A stretch of 64,000 nt of DNA from the NCBI RefSeq assembly GCF_052857255.1, contig NW_027526748.1:1-64000 (forward strand), written 5' to 3'. This DNA comes from Amblyomma americanum (Eukaryota; Arthropoda; Arachnida; Ixodida; Ixodidae). Every line of letters starts with the position of its first letter. Position 1 is the stretch's first letter. Below the pieces are notes generated by a model. It worked only from the letters and a program-made list of their open reading frames with translations. It made no database searches and was not told where the DNA came from. Below are positions 39,901 to 53,804 of the stretch, in pieces. Position numbers and translations under genes: made by a program.

Positions 39901-41330
39901 ACACAAAGGTTTTACAAGTGTTCCTCTAATACGCGTCAAAACTTTTTCTCTTATAACTGCGAGAAAAGCATGTATTCTTGCTTAATACTACGAAACAAGC
40001 TGTTTTACACCGAAACGAGCTAAATCACAACACATCGGTTTTACAAGTGTTCCTCTGATACGCGTCTAAACTTTTTCTCCTATAACTGCGCGAAAAGCAT
40101 GTATTCCTGCTTAATACAACGAAACAAGCTGTTTCAGACCGAAACGAGCTAAATCTGAACACATCGGTTTTACAAGTGTTCCTCTGATACGCGTCAAAAC
40201 TTTTTCTCTTATAACTGCGGGAAAAGCATGTATTCTTGCTTAATACAGCGAAACAAGCTGTTTTAAACCGAAACGAGCTAATTCACAACACATCGGTATT
40301 ACAAGTGTTCCACGTGATACTCGTCAAAACTTTTTCTCTTATAACTGCGCGAAAAGCATGTATTCGTGCTTAATACAACGAAACAAGCTGTTTTAGACCG
40401 AAACGAGCTAAATCTGAACACATCGGTTTTACAAGTATCCACGTGATAATCGTCAAAACTTTTTCTCTTATAACTGCGCGAAAAGCATGTATTCTTGCTT
40501 AGTACAACGAAACAAGCTGTTTTAGACCGAAACGAGCTAAATCACAACACATCGGTTTTACAAGTGTCTCTGATACGCGTCAAAACTTTTTCTTCTATAA
40601 CTGCGCGTAAAGCATGTATTCGTGCTTAATACAACGAAACAAGCTGTTTTAGACCGAAACGAGCTAAATCTGAACACATCGGTTTTACAAGTGTTCCTCT
40701 GATACGCGTCAAAACTTTTTCTCATAACTGCGCGAAAAGCATGTATTCTTGCTTAATACTGCGAAACAAGCTGTTTTAGACCGAAACGAGCTAAATCACA
40801 ACACATCGGTTTTACAAGTGTTCCTCTGATACGCGTCAAAACTTTTTCTCTTATAACTGCGCGAAAAGCATGTATTCTTGCTTAATACAGCGAAACAAGC
40901 TGTTTTAGACCGAAACGAGCTAAATCACAACACATCGGTTTTACAAGTGTTCCTCTGATACGCGTCAAAACTTTTTCTCTTATAACTGCGCGAAAAGCAT
41001 GTATTGTTGCCTAATACAGCGAAACAAGCTGTTTTAGACCGAAATGAGCTAAATCACAACACATCGGTTTTACAAGTGTTCCTCTGATACGCGTCAAAAC
41101 TTTTTCTCTTATAACGGCGCGAAAAGCATGTATTCTTGCTTAATACAGCGAAACAAGCTGTTTTAGACCGAAACGAGCTAAATCACAACACATCGGTATT
41201 ACAAGTGTTCCACGTGATACTCGTCAAAACTTTTTCTCTTTTAACTGCGGGAAAAGCATGTATTCGTGCTTAATACAACGAAACAAGCTGTTTTAGACCG
41301 AAACGAGCTAAATCTGAACACATCGGTTTT
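33938..41330. repeat. Array segment colinear with 13.8-21.8 kb
   Basis: About 57 units that follow the order of 13.8-21.8 kb. It has units missing there (a B3/B4 pair at 34.75-34.9 kb where 14.6 kb has a single hybrid unit, and five units near 36.1-36.7 kb). It lacks one copy of the 1,159-bp duplication present there. Small private losses occur near 37.35 kb (gttctgatacgcgg), 38.36 kb (caacaccgg), 39.05 kb, 39.69 kb (ctttttctataac) and 39.77 kb (gaataccgg). No gene is seen. Confidence 0.82.
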
Positions 41331-43734
41331 ACAAGTGTTCCTCTGATACGCGTCAAAACTTTTTTCTCTTATAACTGCACGAAAAGCATGTATTCTTGCT
41401 TAGTCCAACGAAACAAGCTGTTTTAGACCGAAACGAGGTAAATCTGAGCATATCGGTTTTACAAGTGTCCTTGTGACATGCCTTTAAAACTTTTTCTCTT
41501 ATAACTGCGCGAAAAGCATGTATTCCTGCTTAATACAGCGAAACAAGCTGTTTTAGACCAAAACGAGCTAAATCACAACACATCGGTTTTACAAGTGTTC
41601 CTCTGATACGCGTCAAATTTTTTTCTCTTATAACTGCGCGAAAAGCATGTATTCTTGCTTAATACAGCGAAACAAGCTGTTTTAGACCGAAACGAGCTAA
41701 ATCACAACACATCGCTTTTACAAGTTTTCCTCTGATACGCGTCAACTCTTTTTTCTCTTATAGCTGCGCGAAAAGCATGTATTCGTGCTTAGTCCAACGA
41801 AACAAGCTGTTTTAGACCGAAACGAGGTAAATCTGAACACATCGGTTTTACAAGTGTCCCTGTGACACGCCTTTAAAGCTTTTTCTCTTATCACTGCGCG
41901 AAAAGCATGTATTTCTGCTTAATACAGCGAAACAAGCTGTTTTAGACCGAAACGAGCTAAATCACAACACATCGGTTTTAATTGTTCCTCTGATACGCGT
42001 CTAAACTTTTTCTCTTATAACTGCGCGAAAAGCATGTATTCTTGCTTAATACAACGAAACAAGCTGTTTTAGACCGAAACGAGCTAAATCACAACACATC
42101 GGATTTACAAGTGTCTCCCTGATACGCGTCAAAACTTTTTCTTCTATAACTGCGCGTAAAGCATGTATTCGTGCTTAATACAACAAAACAAGCTGTTTTA
42201 GACCGAAACGAGCTAAATCTGAACACATCGGTTTTACAAGTGTTCCTCTGATACGCGTCAAAACTTTTTCTCTTATAACTGCGCGAAAAGCATGTATTCT
42301 TGCTTAATACAGCGAAACAAGCTGTTTTAAACCGAAACGAGCTAAATCACAACACATCGGTTTTACAAGTGTTCCTCTGATACGCGTCAAAACTTTTTCT
42401 CTTATAACTGCGCGAAAAGCATGTATTCTTGCTTAGTACAGCGAAACAAGCTGTTTTAGACCGAAACGAGCTAAATCACAACACATCGGTTTTACAAGTG
42501 TCCCTGTGACACGCCTTTAAAGCTTTTTTTCTTATCACTGCGCGAAAAGCATGTATTTCTGCTTAATACAGCGAAACAAGCTGTTTTAGACCGAAACGAG
42601 CTAAATCACAACACATCGGTTTTACAATTGTTCCTCTGATAGGCGTCTAAACTTTTTCTCTTATAACTGCGCGAAAAGCATGTATTCGTGCTTAATACAA
42701 CGTAACAAGCTGTTTTAGACCGAAACGAGCTAAATCTGAACACATCGGTTTTACAAGTGTCCCTGTGACACGCGTCAAAACTTTTTCTCTTATAACTGCG
42801 CGAAAAGCATGTATTCTCACTTAATACAGCGAAACAAGCTGTTTTAGACCGAAACGAGCTAAATCACAACACATCGGTTTTACAAGTGTTCCTCTGATAC
42901 GCGTCTAAACTTTTTCTCTTATAACTGCGCGAAAAGCATGTATTCGTGCTAAATACAACGAAACAAGCTGTTTTAGACCGAAACGAGCTAAATCTGAACA
43001 CATCGGTTTTACAAGTGTCCCTGTGACACGCGTCAAAACTTTTTCTCTTATAACTGCGCGAAAAGCATGTATTCTTGCTTAATACAGCGAAACAAGCTGT
43101 TTTAGACCGAAACGAGCTAAATCACAACACATCGGTTTTACAAGTGTTCCTCTGATACGCGTCAAAACTTTTTCTCTTATAACTGCGCGAAAAGCATGTA
43201 TTCGTGCTTAATACAACGAAACAAGCTGTTTTAGACCAAAACGAGCTAGATCTGAACACATCGGTTTTCCAAGTGTCCATGTGATACGCGTCAAAACTTT
43301 TTCTCTTATAACTGCGCGAAAAGCATGTATTCGTGCTTAATACAACGAAACAAGCTGTTTTAGTCCGAAAAGAGTTAAATCTGAACACATCGGTTTTACA
43401 AGTGTTCCTCTGATACGCATCAAAACTTTTTCTCTTATAACTGCGCGAAAAGCATGTATTCTTGCTTAATACAACGAAACAAGCTGTTTTAGACCGAAAC
43501 GAGCCAAATCACAACACATCGGTATTACAAGTGTTCCACGTGATACTCGTCAAAACTTTTTCTCTTATAACTGCGCGAAAAGCATGTATTCGTGCTTAAT
43601 ACAACGAAACAAGCTGTTTTTGACCGAAACGGGCTAAATCTGAACACATCGGTTTTACAAGTATCCACGTGATACTCGTCAAAACTTTTTCTCTTATAAC
43701 TGCGCCAAAAGCATGTATTCTTGCTTAATACAAC
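41331..43734. repeat. Segment duplicated from or to 25.3-27.6 kb
   Basis: The same ordered units as 25.32-27.6 kb, plus one extra class D unit near 42.5 kb. Private changes here include ggttttaattgttcc (3 bp lost, about 41.98 kb), cggatttac, cttagtacag, a T7 run in agcttttttt, aggcgtctaaac, and ctcacttaat near 42.82 kb. No gene is seen. Confidence 0.84.
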
Positions 43735-46700
43735 GAAACAAGCTGTTTTAGACCGAAACTAGCTAAATCACAACACATCGGTTTTACAAGTGTCTCTCTA
43801 ATACGCGTCAAATTTTTTCTCTTATAACTGCGCGAAAAGCATGTATTCTTGCTTAATACAGCGAAACAAGCTGTTTTAGACCGAAACGAGCTAAATCACA
43901 ACACATCGGTTTTACAATTGTTCCTCTGATACGCGTCTAAACTTTTTCTCTTATAACTGCGCGAAAAGCATGTATTCGTGCTTAATACAGCGAAACAAGC
44001 TGTTTTAGACCGAAACGAGCTAAATCACAACACATCGGTTTTACAAGTGTTCCTCTGATACGCGTCAAAACTTTTACTCTTATAACTGCGCGAAAAGCAT
44101 GTATTCGTGCTTAATACAACGAAACAAGCTGTTTTAGACCAAAACGAGCCAAATCACAACACATCGGTATTACAAGTGTTCCACGTGATACTCGTCAAAA
44201 CTTTTTCTCTTATAACTGCGCGAAAAGCATGTATTCGTGCCTAATACAACGAAACAAGCTGTTTTAGACCGAAACAAGTTAAATCTAAACACATCGGTTT
44301 TTCAAGTGTCCCTGTGACACGCGTCAAAACTTTTTCTCTTATAACTGCACGAAAAGCATGTATTCTTGCTTAATACAACGAAACAAGCTGTTGTAGACCG
44401 AAATGAGCTAAATCACAACACATCGGTTTTACAAGTGTTCCTCTGATACGCGTCAAAACGTTTTCTCCTATAACTGCGCGAAAAGCATGTATTCTTGCTT
44501 AATACAACGAAACAAGCTGTTTTAGACCGAAACGAGCTAAATCACAACACATCGGTTTTACAAGTGTCTCCCTGATACGCGTCAAAACTTTTTCTTCTAT
44601 AACTGCGCGTAAAGCATGTATTCGTGCTTAATACAACAAAACAAGCTGTTTTAGACCGAAACGAGCTAAATCTGAACACATCGGTTTTACAAGTGTTCCT
44701 CTGATACGCGTCAAAACTTTTTCTCTTATAACTGCGCGAAAAGCATGTATTCTTGCTTAATACAGCGAAACAAGCTGTTTTAGACCGAAACGAGCTAAAT
44801 CTGAACACATCGGTTTTACAAGTGTCCCTGTGACACGCGTCAAAACTTTTTCTCTTATAACTGCGCGAAAAGCATGTATTCTTGCTTAATACAGCGAAAC
44901 AAGCTGTTTTAGACCGAAACGAGCTAAATCACAACACATCGGTTTTACAAGTGTTCCTCTGATACGCGTCTAAACTTTTTCTCTTATAACTGCGCGAAAA
45001 GCATGTATTCGTGCTAAATACAACGAAACAAGCTGTTTTAGACCGAAACGAGCTAAATCTGAACACATCGGTTTTACAAGTGTCCCTGTGACACGCGTCA
45101 AAACTTTTTCTCTTATAACTGCGCGAAAAGCATGTATTCTTGCTTAATACAGCGAAACAAGCTGTTTTAGACCGAAACGAGCTAAATCACAACACATCGG
45201 TTTTACAAGTGTTCCTCTGATACGCGTCAAAACTTTTTCTCTTATAACTGCGCGAAAAGCATGTATTCGTGCTAAATACAACGAAACAAGCTGTTTTAGA
45301 CCGAAACGAGCTAAATCTGAACACATCGGTTTTACAAGTGTCCCTGTGACACGCGTCAAAACTTTTTCTCTTATAACTGCGCGAAAAGCATGTATTCTTG
45401 CTTAATACAGCGAAACAAGCTGTTTTAGACCGAAACGAGCTAAATCACAACACATCGGTTTTACAAGTGTTCCTCTGATACGCGTCAAAACTTTTTCTCT
45501 TATAACTGCGCGAAAAGCATGTATTCGTGCTTAATACAACGAAACAAGCTGTTTTAGACCAAAACGAGCTAGATCTGAACACATCGGTTTTCCAAGTGTC
45601 CATGTGATACGCGTCAAAACTTTTTCTCTTATAACTGCGCGAAAAGCATGTATTCGTGCTTAATACAACGAAACAAGCTGTTTTAGTCCGAAAAGAGTTA
45701 AATCTGAACACATCGGTTTTACAAGTGTTCCTCTGATACGCGTCAAAACTTTTTCTCTTATAACTGCGCGAAAAGCATGTATTCTTGCTTAATACAACGA
45801 AACAAGCTGTTTTAGACCGAAACGAGCCAAATCACAACACATCGGTATTACAAGTGTTCCACGTGATACTCGTCAAAACTTTTTCTCTTATAACTGCGCG
45901 AAAAGCATGTATTCGTGCTTAATACAACGAAACAAGCTGTTTTTGACCGAAACGGGCTAAATCTGAACACATCGGTTTTACAAGTATCCACGTGATACTC
46001 GTCAAAACTTTTTCTCTTATAACTGCGCGAAAAGCATGTATTCTTGCTTAATACAACGAAACAAGCTGTTTTAGACCGAAACGAGCTAAATCACAACAAA
46101 TCGGTTTTACAAGTGTCTCTCTAATACGCGTCAAAACTTTTTCTCTTATAACTGCGCGAAAAGCATGTATTCTTGCTTAATACAACGAAACAAGCTGTTT
46201 TAGACCGAAACGAGCTAAATCTGAACACATCGGTTTTACAAGTATCCACGTGATACTCGTCAAAACGTTTTCTCTTATAACTGCGCGAAAAGCATGTACT
46301 CTTGCTTAATACAGCGAAACAAGCTGTTTTAGACCGAAATGAGCTAAATCACAACACATCGGTTTTACAAGTGTTCCTCTGATACGCGTCAAAACTTTTT
46401 CTTTTATAACTGCGCGAAAAGCATGTATTCTTGCTTAATACAGCGAATCAAGCTGTTTTAGACCGAAACGAGCTAAATCACAACACATCGGTATAACAAG
46501 TGTTCCACGTGATACTCGTCAAAACTTTTTCTCTTATAACGGCGCGAAAAGCATGTATTCGTGCTTAATACAACCAAACAAGCTGTTTTAGACCGAAACG
46601 AGCTAAATCTGAACACATCGGTTTTACAAGTATCCACGTGATACTCGTCAAAACTTTTTCTCTTATAACTGCGCGAAAAGCATGTATTCTTGCTTAATAC

Positions 46701-49700
46701 AACGAAACAAGCTGTTTTAGACCGAAACGAGCTAAATCACAACACATCGGTTTTACAAGTGTCTCTCTAATACGCGTCAAATTTTTTTCTCTTATAACTG
46801 CGCGAAAAGCATGTATTCTTGCTTAATACAGCGAAACAAGCTGTTTTAGACCGAAACGAGCTAAATCACAACACATCGGTTTTACAAGTGTTCCTCTGAT
46901 ACGCGTCAAAACTTTTTCTCTTATAACTGCGCGAAAAGCATGTATTCGTGCTTAATACAACGAAACAAGCTGTTTTAGACCAAAACGAGCTAGATCTGAA
47001 CCCATCGGTTTTCCAAGTGTCCATGTGATACGCGTCAAAACTTTTTCTCTTATAACTGCGCGAAAAGCATGTATTCGTGCTTAATACAACGAAACAAGCT
47101 GTTTTAGTCCGAAAAGAGTTAAATCTGAACACATCGGTTTTACAAGTGTTCCTCTGATACGCGTCAAAACTTTTTCTCTTATAACTGCGCGAAAAGCATG
47201 TATTCTTGCTTAATACAACGAAACAAGCTGTTTTAGACCGAAACGAGCCAAATCACAACACATCGGTATTACAAGTGTTCCACGTGATACTCGTCAAAAC
47301 TTTTTCTCTTATAACTGCGCGAAAAGCATGTATTCGTGCTTAATACAACGAAACAAGCTGTTTTTGACCGAAACGGGCTAAATCTGAACACATCGGTTTT
47401 ACAAGTATCCACGTGATACTCGTCAAAACTTTTTCTCTTATAACTGCGCGAAAAGCATGTATTCTTGCTTAATACAACGAAACAAGCTGGTTTAGACCGA
47501 AACGAGCTAAATCACAACAAATCGGTTTTACAAGTGTCTCTCTAATACGCGTCAAAACTTTTTCTCTTATAACTGCGCGAAAAGCATGTATTCTTGCTTA
47601 ATACAACGAAACAAGCTGTTTTAGACCGAAACGAGCTAAATCTGAACACATCGGTTTTACAAGTATCCACGTGATACTCGTCAAAACGTTTTCTCTTATA
47701 ACTGCGCGAAAAGCATGTATTCTTGCCTAATACAGCGAAACAAGCTGTTTTAGACCGAAATGAGCTAAATCACAACACATCGGTTTTACAAGTGTTCCTC
47801 TGATACGCGTCAAAACTTTTTCTTTTATAACTGCGCGAAAAGCATGTATTCTTGCTTAATACAGCGAATCAAGCTGTTTTAGACCGAAACGAGCTAAATC
47901 ACAACACATCGGTATTACAAGTGTTCCACGTGATACTCGTCAAAACTTTTTCTCTTATAACGGCGCGAAAAGCATGTATTCGTGCTTAATACAACCAAAC
48001 AAGCTGTTTTAGACCGAAACGAGCTAAATCTGAACACATCGGTTTTACAAGTATCCACGTGATACTCGTCAAAACTTTTTCTCTTATAACTGCGCGAAAA
48101 GCATGTATTCTTGCTTAATACAACGAAACAAGCTGTTTTAGACCGAAACGAGCTAAATCACAACACATCGGTTTTACAAGTGTCTCTCTAATACGCGTCA
48201 AATTTTTTTCTCTTATAACTGCGCGAAAAGCATGTATTCTTGCTTAATACAGCGAAACAAGCTGTTTTAGACCGAAACGAGCTAAATCACAACACATCGG
48301 TTTTACAATTGTTCCTCTGATACGCGTCTAAACTTTTTCTCTTATAACTGCGCGAAAAGCATGTATTCGTGCTTAATACAGCGAAACAAGCTGTTTTAGA
48401 CCGAAACGAGCTAAATCATAACACATCGGTTTTACAAGTGTTCCTCTGATACGCGTCAAAACTTTTTCTCTTATAACTGCGCGAAAAGCATGTATTCGTG
48501 CTTAATACAACGAAACAAGCTGTTTTAGACCAAAACGAGCTAAATCTGAACACATCGGTTTTCCAAGTGTCCATGTGATACGCGTCAAAACTTTTTCCCT
48601 TATAACTGCGCGATAAGCATGTATTCGTGCTTAATACAACGAAACAAGCTGTTTTAGACCGAAACGAGTTAAATCTGAGCACATCGGTTTTACAAGTGTC
48701 CCTGTGACACGCGTCAAAACTTTTTCTCTTATAACTGCGCGAAAAGCATGTATTCTTGCTTAATACAACGAAACAAGCTGTTGTAGACCGAAATGAGCTA
48801 AATCACAACACATCGGTTTTACAAGTGTTCCTCTGATACGCGTCAAAACTTTATCTCTTATAACTGCGCGTAAAGCATGTATTCTTGCTTAATACAGCGA
48901 AACAAGCTGTTTTAGACCGAAACGAGCTAAATCACAACACGTCGGTATTACAAGTATCCACGTGATACTCGTCAAAACTTTTTCTCTTATAACTGCGCGA
49001 AAAGCATGTATTCGTGCTTAATACAACGAAACAAGCTGTTTTAGTCCGAAAAGAGTTAAATCTGAACACATCGGTTTTACAAGTGTTCCTCTGATACGCG
49101 TCAAAACTTTTTCTCTTATAACTGCGCGAAAAGCATGTATTCTTGCTTAATACAACGAAACAAGCTGTTTTAGACCGAAACGAGCCAAATCACAACACAT
49201 CGGTATTACAAGTGTTCCACGTGATACTCGTCAAAACTTTTTCTCTTATAACTGCGCGAAAAGCATGTATTCGTGCTTAATACAACGAAACAAGCTGTTT
49301 TTGACCGAAACGGGCTAAATCTGAACACATCGGTTTTACAAGTATCCACGTGATACTCGTCAAAACTTTTTCTCTTATAACTGCGCGAAAAGCATGTATT
49401 CTTGCTTAATACAACGAAACAAGCTGTTTTAGACCGAAACGAGCTAAATCACAACAAATCGGTTTTACAAGTGTCTCTCTAATACGCGTCAAAACTTTTT
49501 CTCTTATAACTGCGCGAAAAGCATGTATTCTTGCTTAATACAACGAAACAAGCTGTTTTAGACCGAAACGAGCTAAATCTGAACACATCGGTTTTACAAG
49601 TATCCACGTGATACTCGTCAAAACGTTTTCTCTTATAACTGCGCGAAAAGCATGTATTCTTGCTTAATACAGCGAAACAAGCTGTTTTAGACCGAAATGA

Positions 49701-52700
49701 GCTAAATCACAACACATCGGTTTTACAAGTGTTCCTCTGATACGCGTCAAAACTTTTTCTTTTATAACTGCGCGAAAAGCATGTATTCTTGCTTAATACA
49801 GCGAATCAAGCTGTTTTAGACCGAAACGAGCTAAATCACAACACATCGGTATTACAAGTGTTCCACGTGATACTCGTCAAAACTTTTTCTCTTATAACGG
49901 CGCGAAAAGCATGTATTCGTGCTTAATACAACCAAACAAGCTGTTTTAGACCGAAACGAGCTAAATCTGAACACATCGGTTTTACAAGTATCCACGTGAT
50001 ACTCGTCAAAACTTTTTCTCTTATAACTGCGCGAAAAGCATGTATTCTTGCTTAATACAACGAAACAAGCTGTTTTAGACCGAAACGAGCTAAATCACAA
50101 CACATCGGTTTTACAAGTGTCTCTCTAATACGCGTCAAATTTTTTTCTCTTATAACTGCGCGAAAAGCATGTATTCTTGCTTAATACAGCGAAACAAGCT
50201 GTTTTAGACCGAAACGAGCTAAATCACAACACATCGGTTTTACAATTGTTCCTCTGATACGCGTCTAAACTTTTTCTCTTATAACTGCGCGAAAAGCATG
50301 TATTCGTGCTTAATACAGCGAAACAAGCTGTTTTAGACCGAAACGAGCTAAATCACAACACATCGGTTTTACAAGTGTTCCTCTGATACGCGTCAAAACT
50401 TTTTCTCTTATAACTGCGCGAAAAGCATGTATTCGTGCTTAATACAACGAAACAAGCTGTTTTAGACCAAAACGAGCTAAATCAGAACACATCGGTTTTC
50501 CAAGTGTCCATGTGATACGCGTCAAAACTTTTTCCCTTATAACTGCGCGAAAAGCATGTATTCGTGCTTAATACAACGAAACAAGCTGTTTTAGACCGAA
50601 ACGAGTTAAATCTGAGCACATCGGTTTTACAAGTGTCCCTGTGACACGCGTCAAAACTTTTTCTCTTATAACTGCGCGAAAAGCATGTATTCTTGCTTAA
50701 TACAACGAAACAAGCTGTTGTAGACCGAAATGAGCTAAATCACAACACATCGGTTTTACAAGTGTTCCTCTGATACGCGTCAAAACTTTTTCTCTTATAA
50801 CTGCGCGAAAAGCATGTATTCTTGCTTAATACAGCGAAACAAGCTGTTTTAGACCGAAACGAGCTAAATCACAACACGTCGGTATTACAAGTATCCACGT
50901 GATACTCGTCAAAACTTTTTCTCTTATAACTGCGCGAAAAGCATGTATTCTTGCTTAATACAACGAAACAAGCTGTTTTAGACCGAAACGAGCTAAATCA
51001 CAACACATCGGTTTTACAAGTGTCTCCCTGATACGCGTCAAAACTTTTTCTTCTATAACTGCGCGTAAAGCATGTATTCGTGCTTAATACAACAAAACAA
51101 GCTGTTTTAGACCGAAACGAGCTAAATCTGAACACATCGGTTTTACAAGTGTTCCTCTGATACGCGTCAAAACTTTTTCTCTTATAACTGCGCGAAAAGC
51201 ATGTATTCTTGCTTAATACAGCGAAACAAGCTGTTTTAGACCGAAACGAGCTAAATCACAACACATCGGTTTTACAAGTGTTCCTCTGATACGCGTCAAA
51301 ACTTTTTCTCTTATAACTGCGCGAAAAGCATGTATTCGTGCTTAATACAGCGAAACAAGCTGTTTTAGACCGAAACGAGCTAAATCACAACACATCGGTT
51401 TTACAAGTGTTCCTCTGATACGCGTCAAAACTTTTTCTCTTATAACTGCGCGAAAAGCATGTATTCGTGCTTAATACAACGAAACAAGCTGTTTTAGACC
51501 AAAACGAGCTAAATCTGAACACATCGGTTTTCCAAGTGTCCATGTGATACGCGTCAAAACTTTTTCCCTTATAACTGCGCGAAAAGCATGTATTCGTGCT
51601 TAATACAACGAAACAAGCTGTTTTAGACCGAAACGAGCTAAATCTGAACACATCGGTTTTCCAAGTGTCCATGTGATACGCGTCAAAACTTTTTCCCTTA
51701 TAACTGCGCGAAAAGCATGTATTCGTGCTTAATACAACGAAACAAGCTGTTTTAGACCGAAACGAGTTAAATCTGAGCACATCGGTTTTACAAGTGTCCG
51801 TGTGACACGCGTCAAAACTTTTTCTCTTATAACTGCGCGAAAAGCATGTATTCTTGCTTAATACAACGAAACAAGCTGTTGTAGACCGAAATGAGCTAAA
51901 TCACAACACATCGGTTTTACAAGTGTTCCTCTGATACGCGTCAAAACTTTTTCTCTTATAACTGCGCGAAAAGCATGTATTCTTGCTTAATACAGCGAAA
52001 CAAGCTGTTTTAGACCGAAACGAGCTAAATCACAACACGTCGGTATTACAAGTATCCACGTGATTCTCGTCAAAACTTTTTCTCTTATAACTGCGCGAAA
52101 AGCATGTATTCGTGCTTAATACAACGAAACAAGCTGTTTTAGTCCGAAAAGAGTTAAATCTGAACACATCGGTTTTACAAGTGTTCCTCTGATACGCGTC
52201 AAAACTTTTTCTCTTATGACTGCGCGAAAAGCATGTATTCTTGCTTAATACAACGAAACAAGCTGTTTTAGACCGAAACGAGCCAAATCACAACACATCG
52301 GTATTACAAGTGTTCCACGTGATACTCGTCAAAACTTTTTCTCTTATAACTGCGCGAAAAGCATGTATTCGTGCTTAATACAACGAAACAAGCTGTTTTT
52401 GACCGAAACGGGCTAAATCTGAACACATCGGTTTTACAAGTATCCACGTGATACTCGTCAAAACTTTTTCTCTTATAACTGCGCGAAAAGCATGTATTCT
52501 TGCTTAATACAACGAAACAAGCTGTTTTAGACCGAAACGAGCTAAATCACAACAAATCGGTTTTACAAGTGTCTCTCTAATACGCGTCAAAACTTTTTCT
52601 CTTATAACTGCGCGAAAAGCATGTATTCTTGCTTAATACAACGAAACAAGCTGTTTTAGACCGAAACGAGCTAAATCTGAACACATCGGTTTTACAAGTA

Positions 52701-53804
52701 TCCACGTGATACTCGTCAAAACGTTTTCTCTTATAACTGCGCGAAAAGCATGTATTCTTGCTTAATACAGCGAAACAAGCTGTTTTAGACCGAAATGAGC
52801 TAAATCACAACACATCGGTTTTACAAGTGTTCCTCTGATACGCGTCAAAACTTTTTCTTTTATAACTGCGCGAAAAGCATGTATTCTTGCTTAATACAGC
52901 GAATCAAGCTGTTTTAGACCGAAACGAGCTAAATCACAACACATCGGTATTACAAGTGTTCCACGTGATACTCGTCAAAACTTTTTCTCCTATAACGGCG
53001 CGAAAAGCATGTATTCGTGCTTAATACAACCAAACAAGCTGTTTTAGACCGAAACGAGCTAAATCTGAACACATCGGTTTTACAAGTATCCACGTGATAC
53101 TCGTCAAAACTTTTTCTCTTATAACTGCGCGAAAAGCATGTATTCTTGCTTAATACAACGAAACAAGCTGTTTTAGACCGAAACGAGCTAAATCACAACA
53201 CATCGGTTTTACAAGTGTCTCTCTAATACGCGTCAAATTTTTTTCTCTTATAACTGCGCGAAAAGCATGTATTCTTGCTTAATACAGCGAAACAAGCTGT
53301 TTTAGACCGAAACGAGCTAAATCACAACACATCGGTTTTACAATTGTTCCTCTGATACGCGTCTAAACTTTTTCTCTTATAACTGCGCGAAAAGCATGTA
53401 TTCGTGCTTAATACAGCGAAACAAGCTGTTTTAGACCGAAACGAGCTAAATCACAACACATCGGTTTTACAAGTGTTCCTCTGATACGCGTCAAAACTTT
53501 TTCTCTTATAACTGCGCGAAAAGCATGTATTCGTGCTTAATACAACGAAACAAGCTGTTTTAGACCAAAACGAGCTAAATCTGAACACATCGGTTTTCCA
53601 AGTGTCCATGTGATACGCGTCAAAACTTTTTCCCTTATAACTGCGCGAAAAGCATGTATTCGTGCTTAATACAACGAAACAAGCTGTTTTAGACCGAAAC
53701 GAGTTAAATCTGAGCACATCGGTTTTACAAATGTCCCTGTGACACGCGTCAAAACTTTTTCTCTTATAACTGCGCCAAAAGCATGTATTCTTGCTTAATA
53801 CAAC
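43735..53804. repeat. 10-kb tandem duplication, copy 1 (10,070 bp, about 78 units)
   Basis: Roughly 78 units whose private variants all return about 10,068 bp downstream. Markers: gaaactagc with aaatttttt, gaaacaagttaaatctaaac (44.28 kb), acatgtactcttgc (46.3 kb), ctgaacccatcgg (47.0 kb), ctttatctc with gcgtaaagc (48.85 kb), aaatcagaac (50.48 kb), gtgtccgtgtg (51.8 kb) and ttttacaaatgtccc (53.73 kb). Within the unit are smaller higher-order runs of 11, 12, 15 and 16 monomers (offsets 1,421, 1,550, about 1,935 and 2,066). No gene is seen. Confidence 0.95.
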
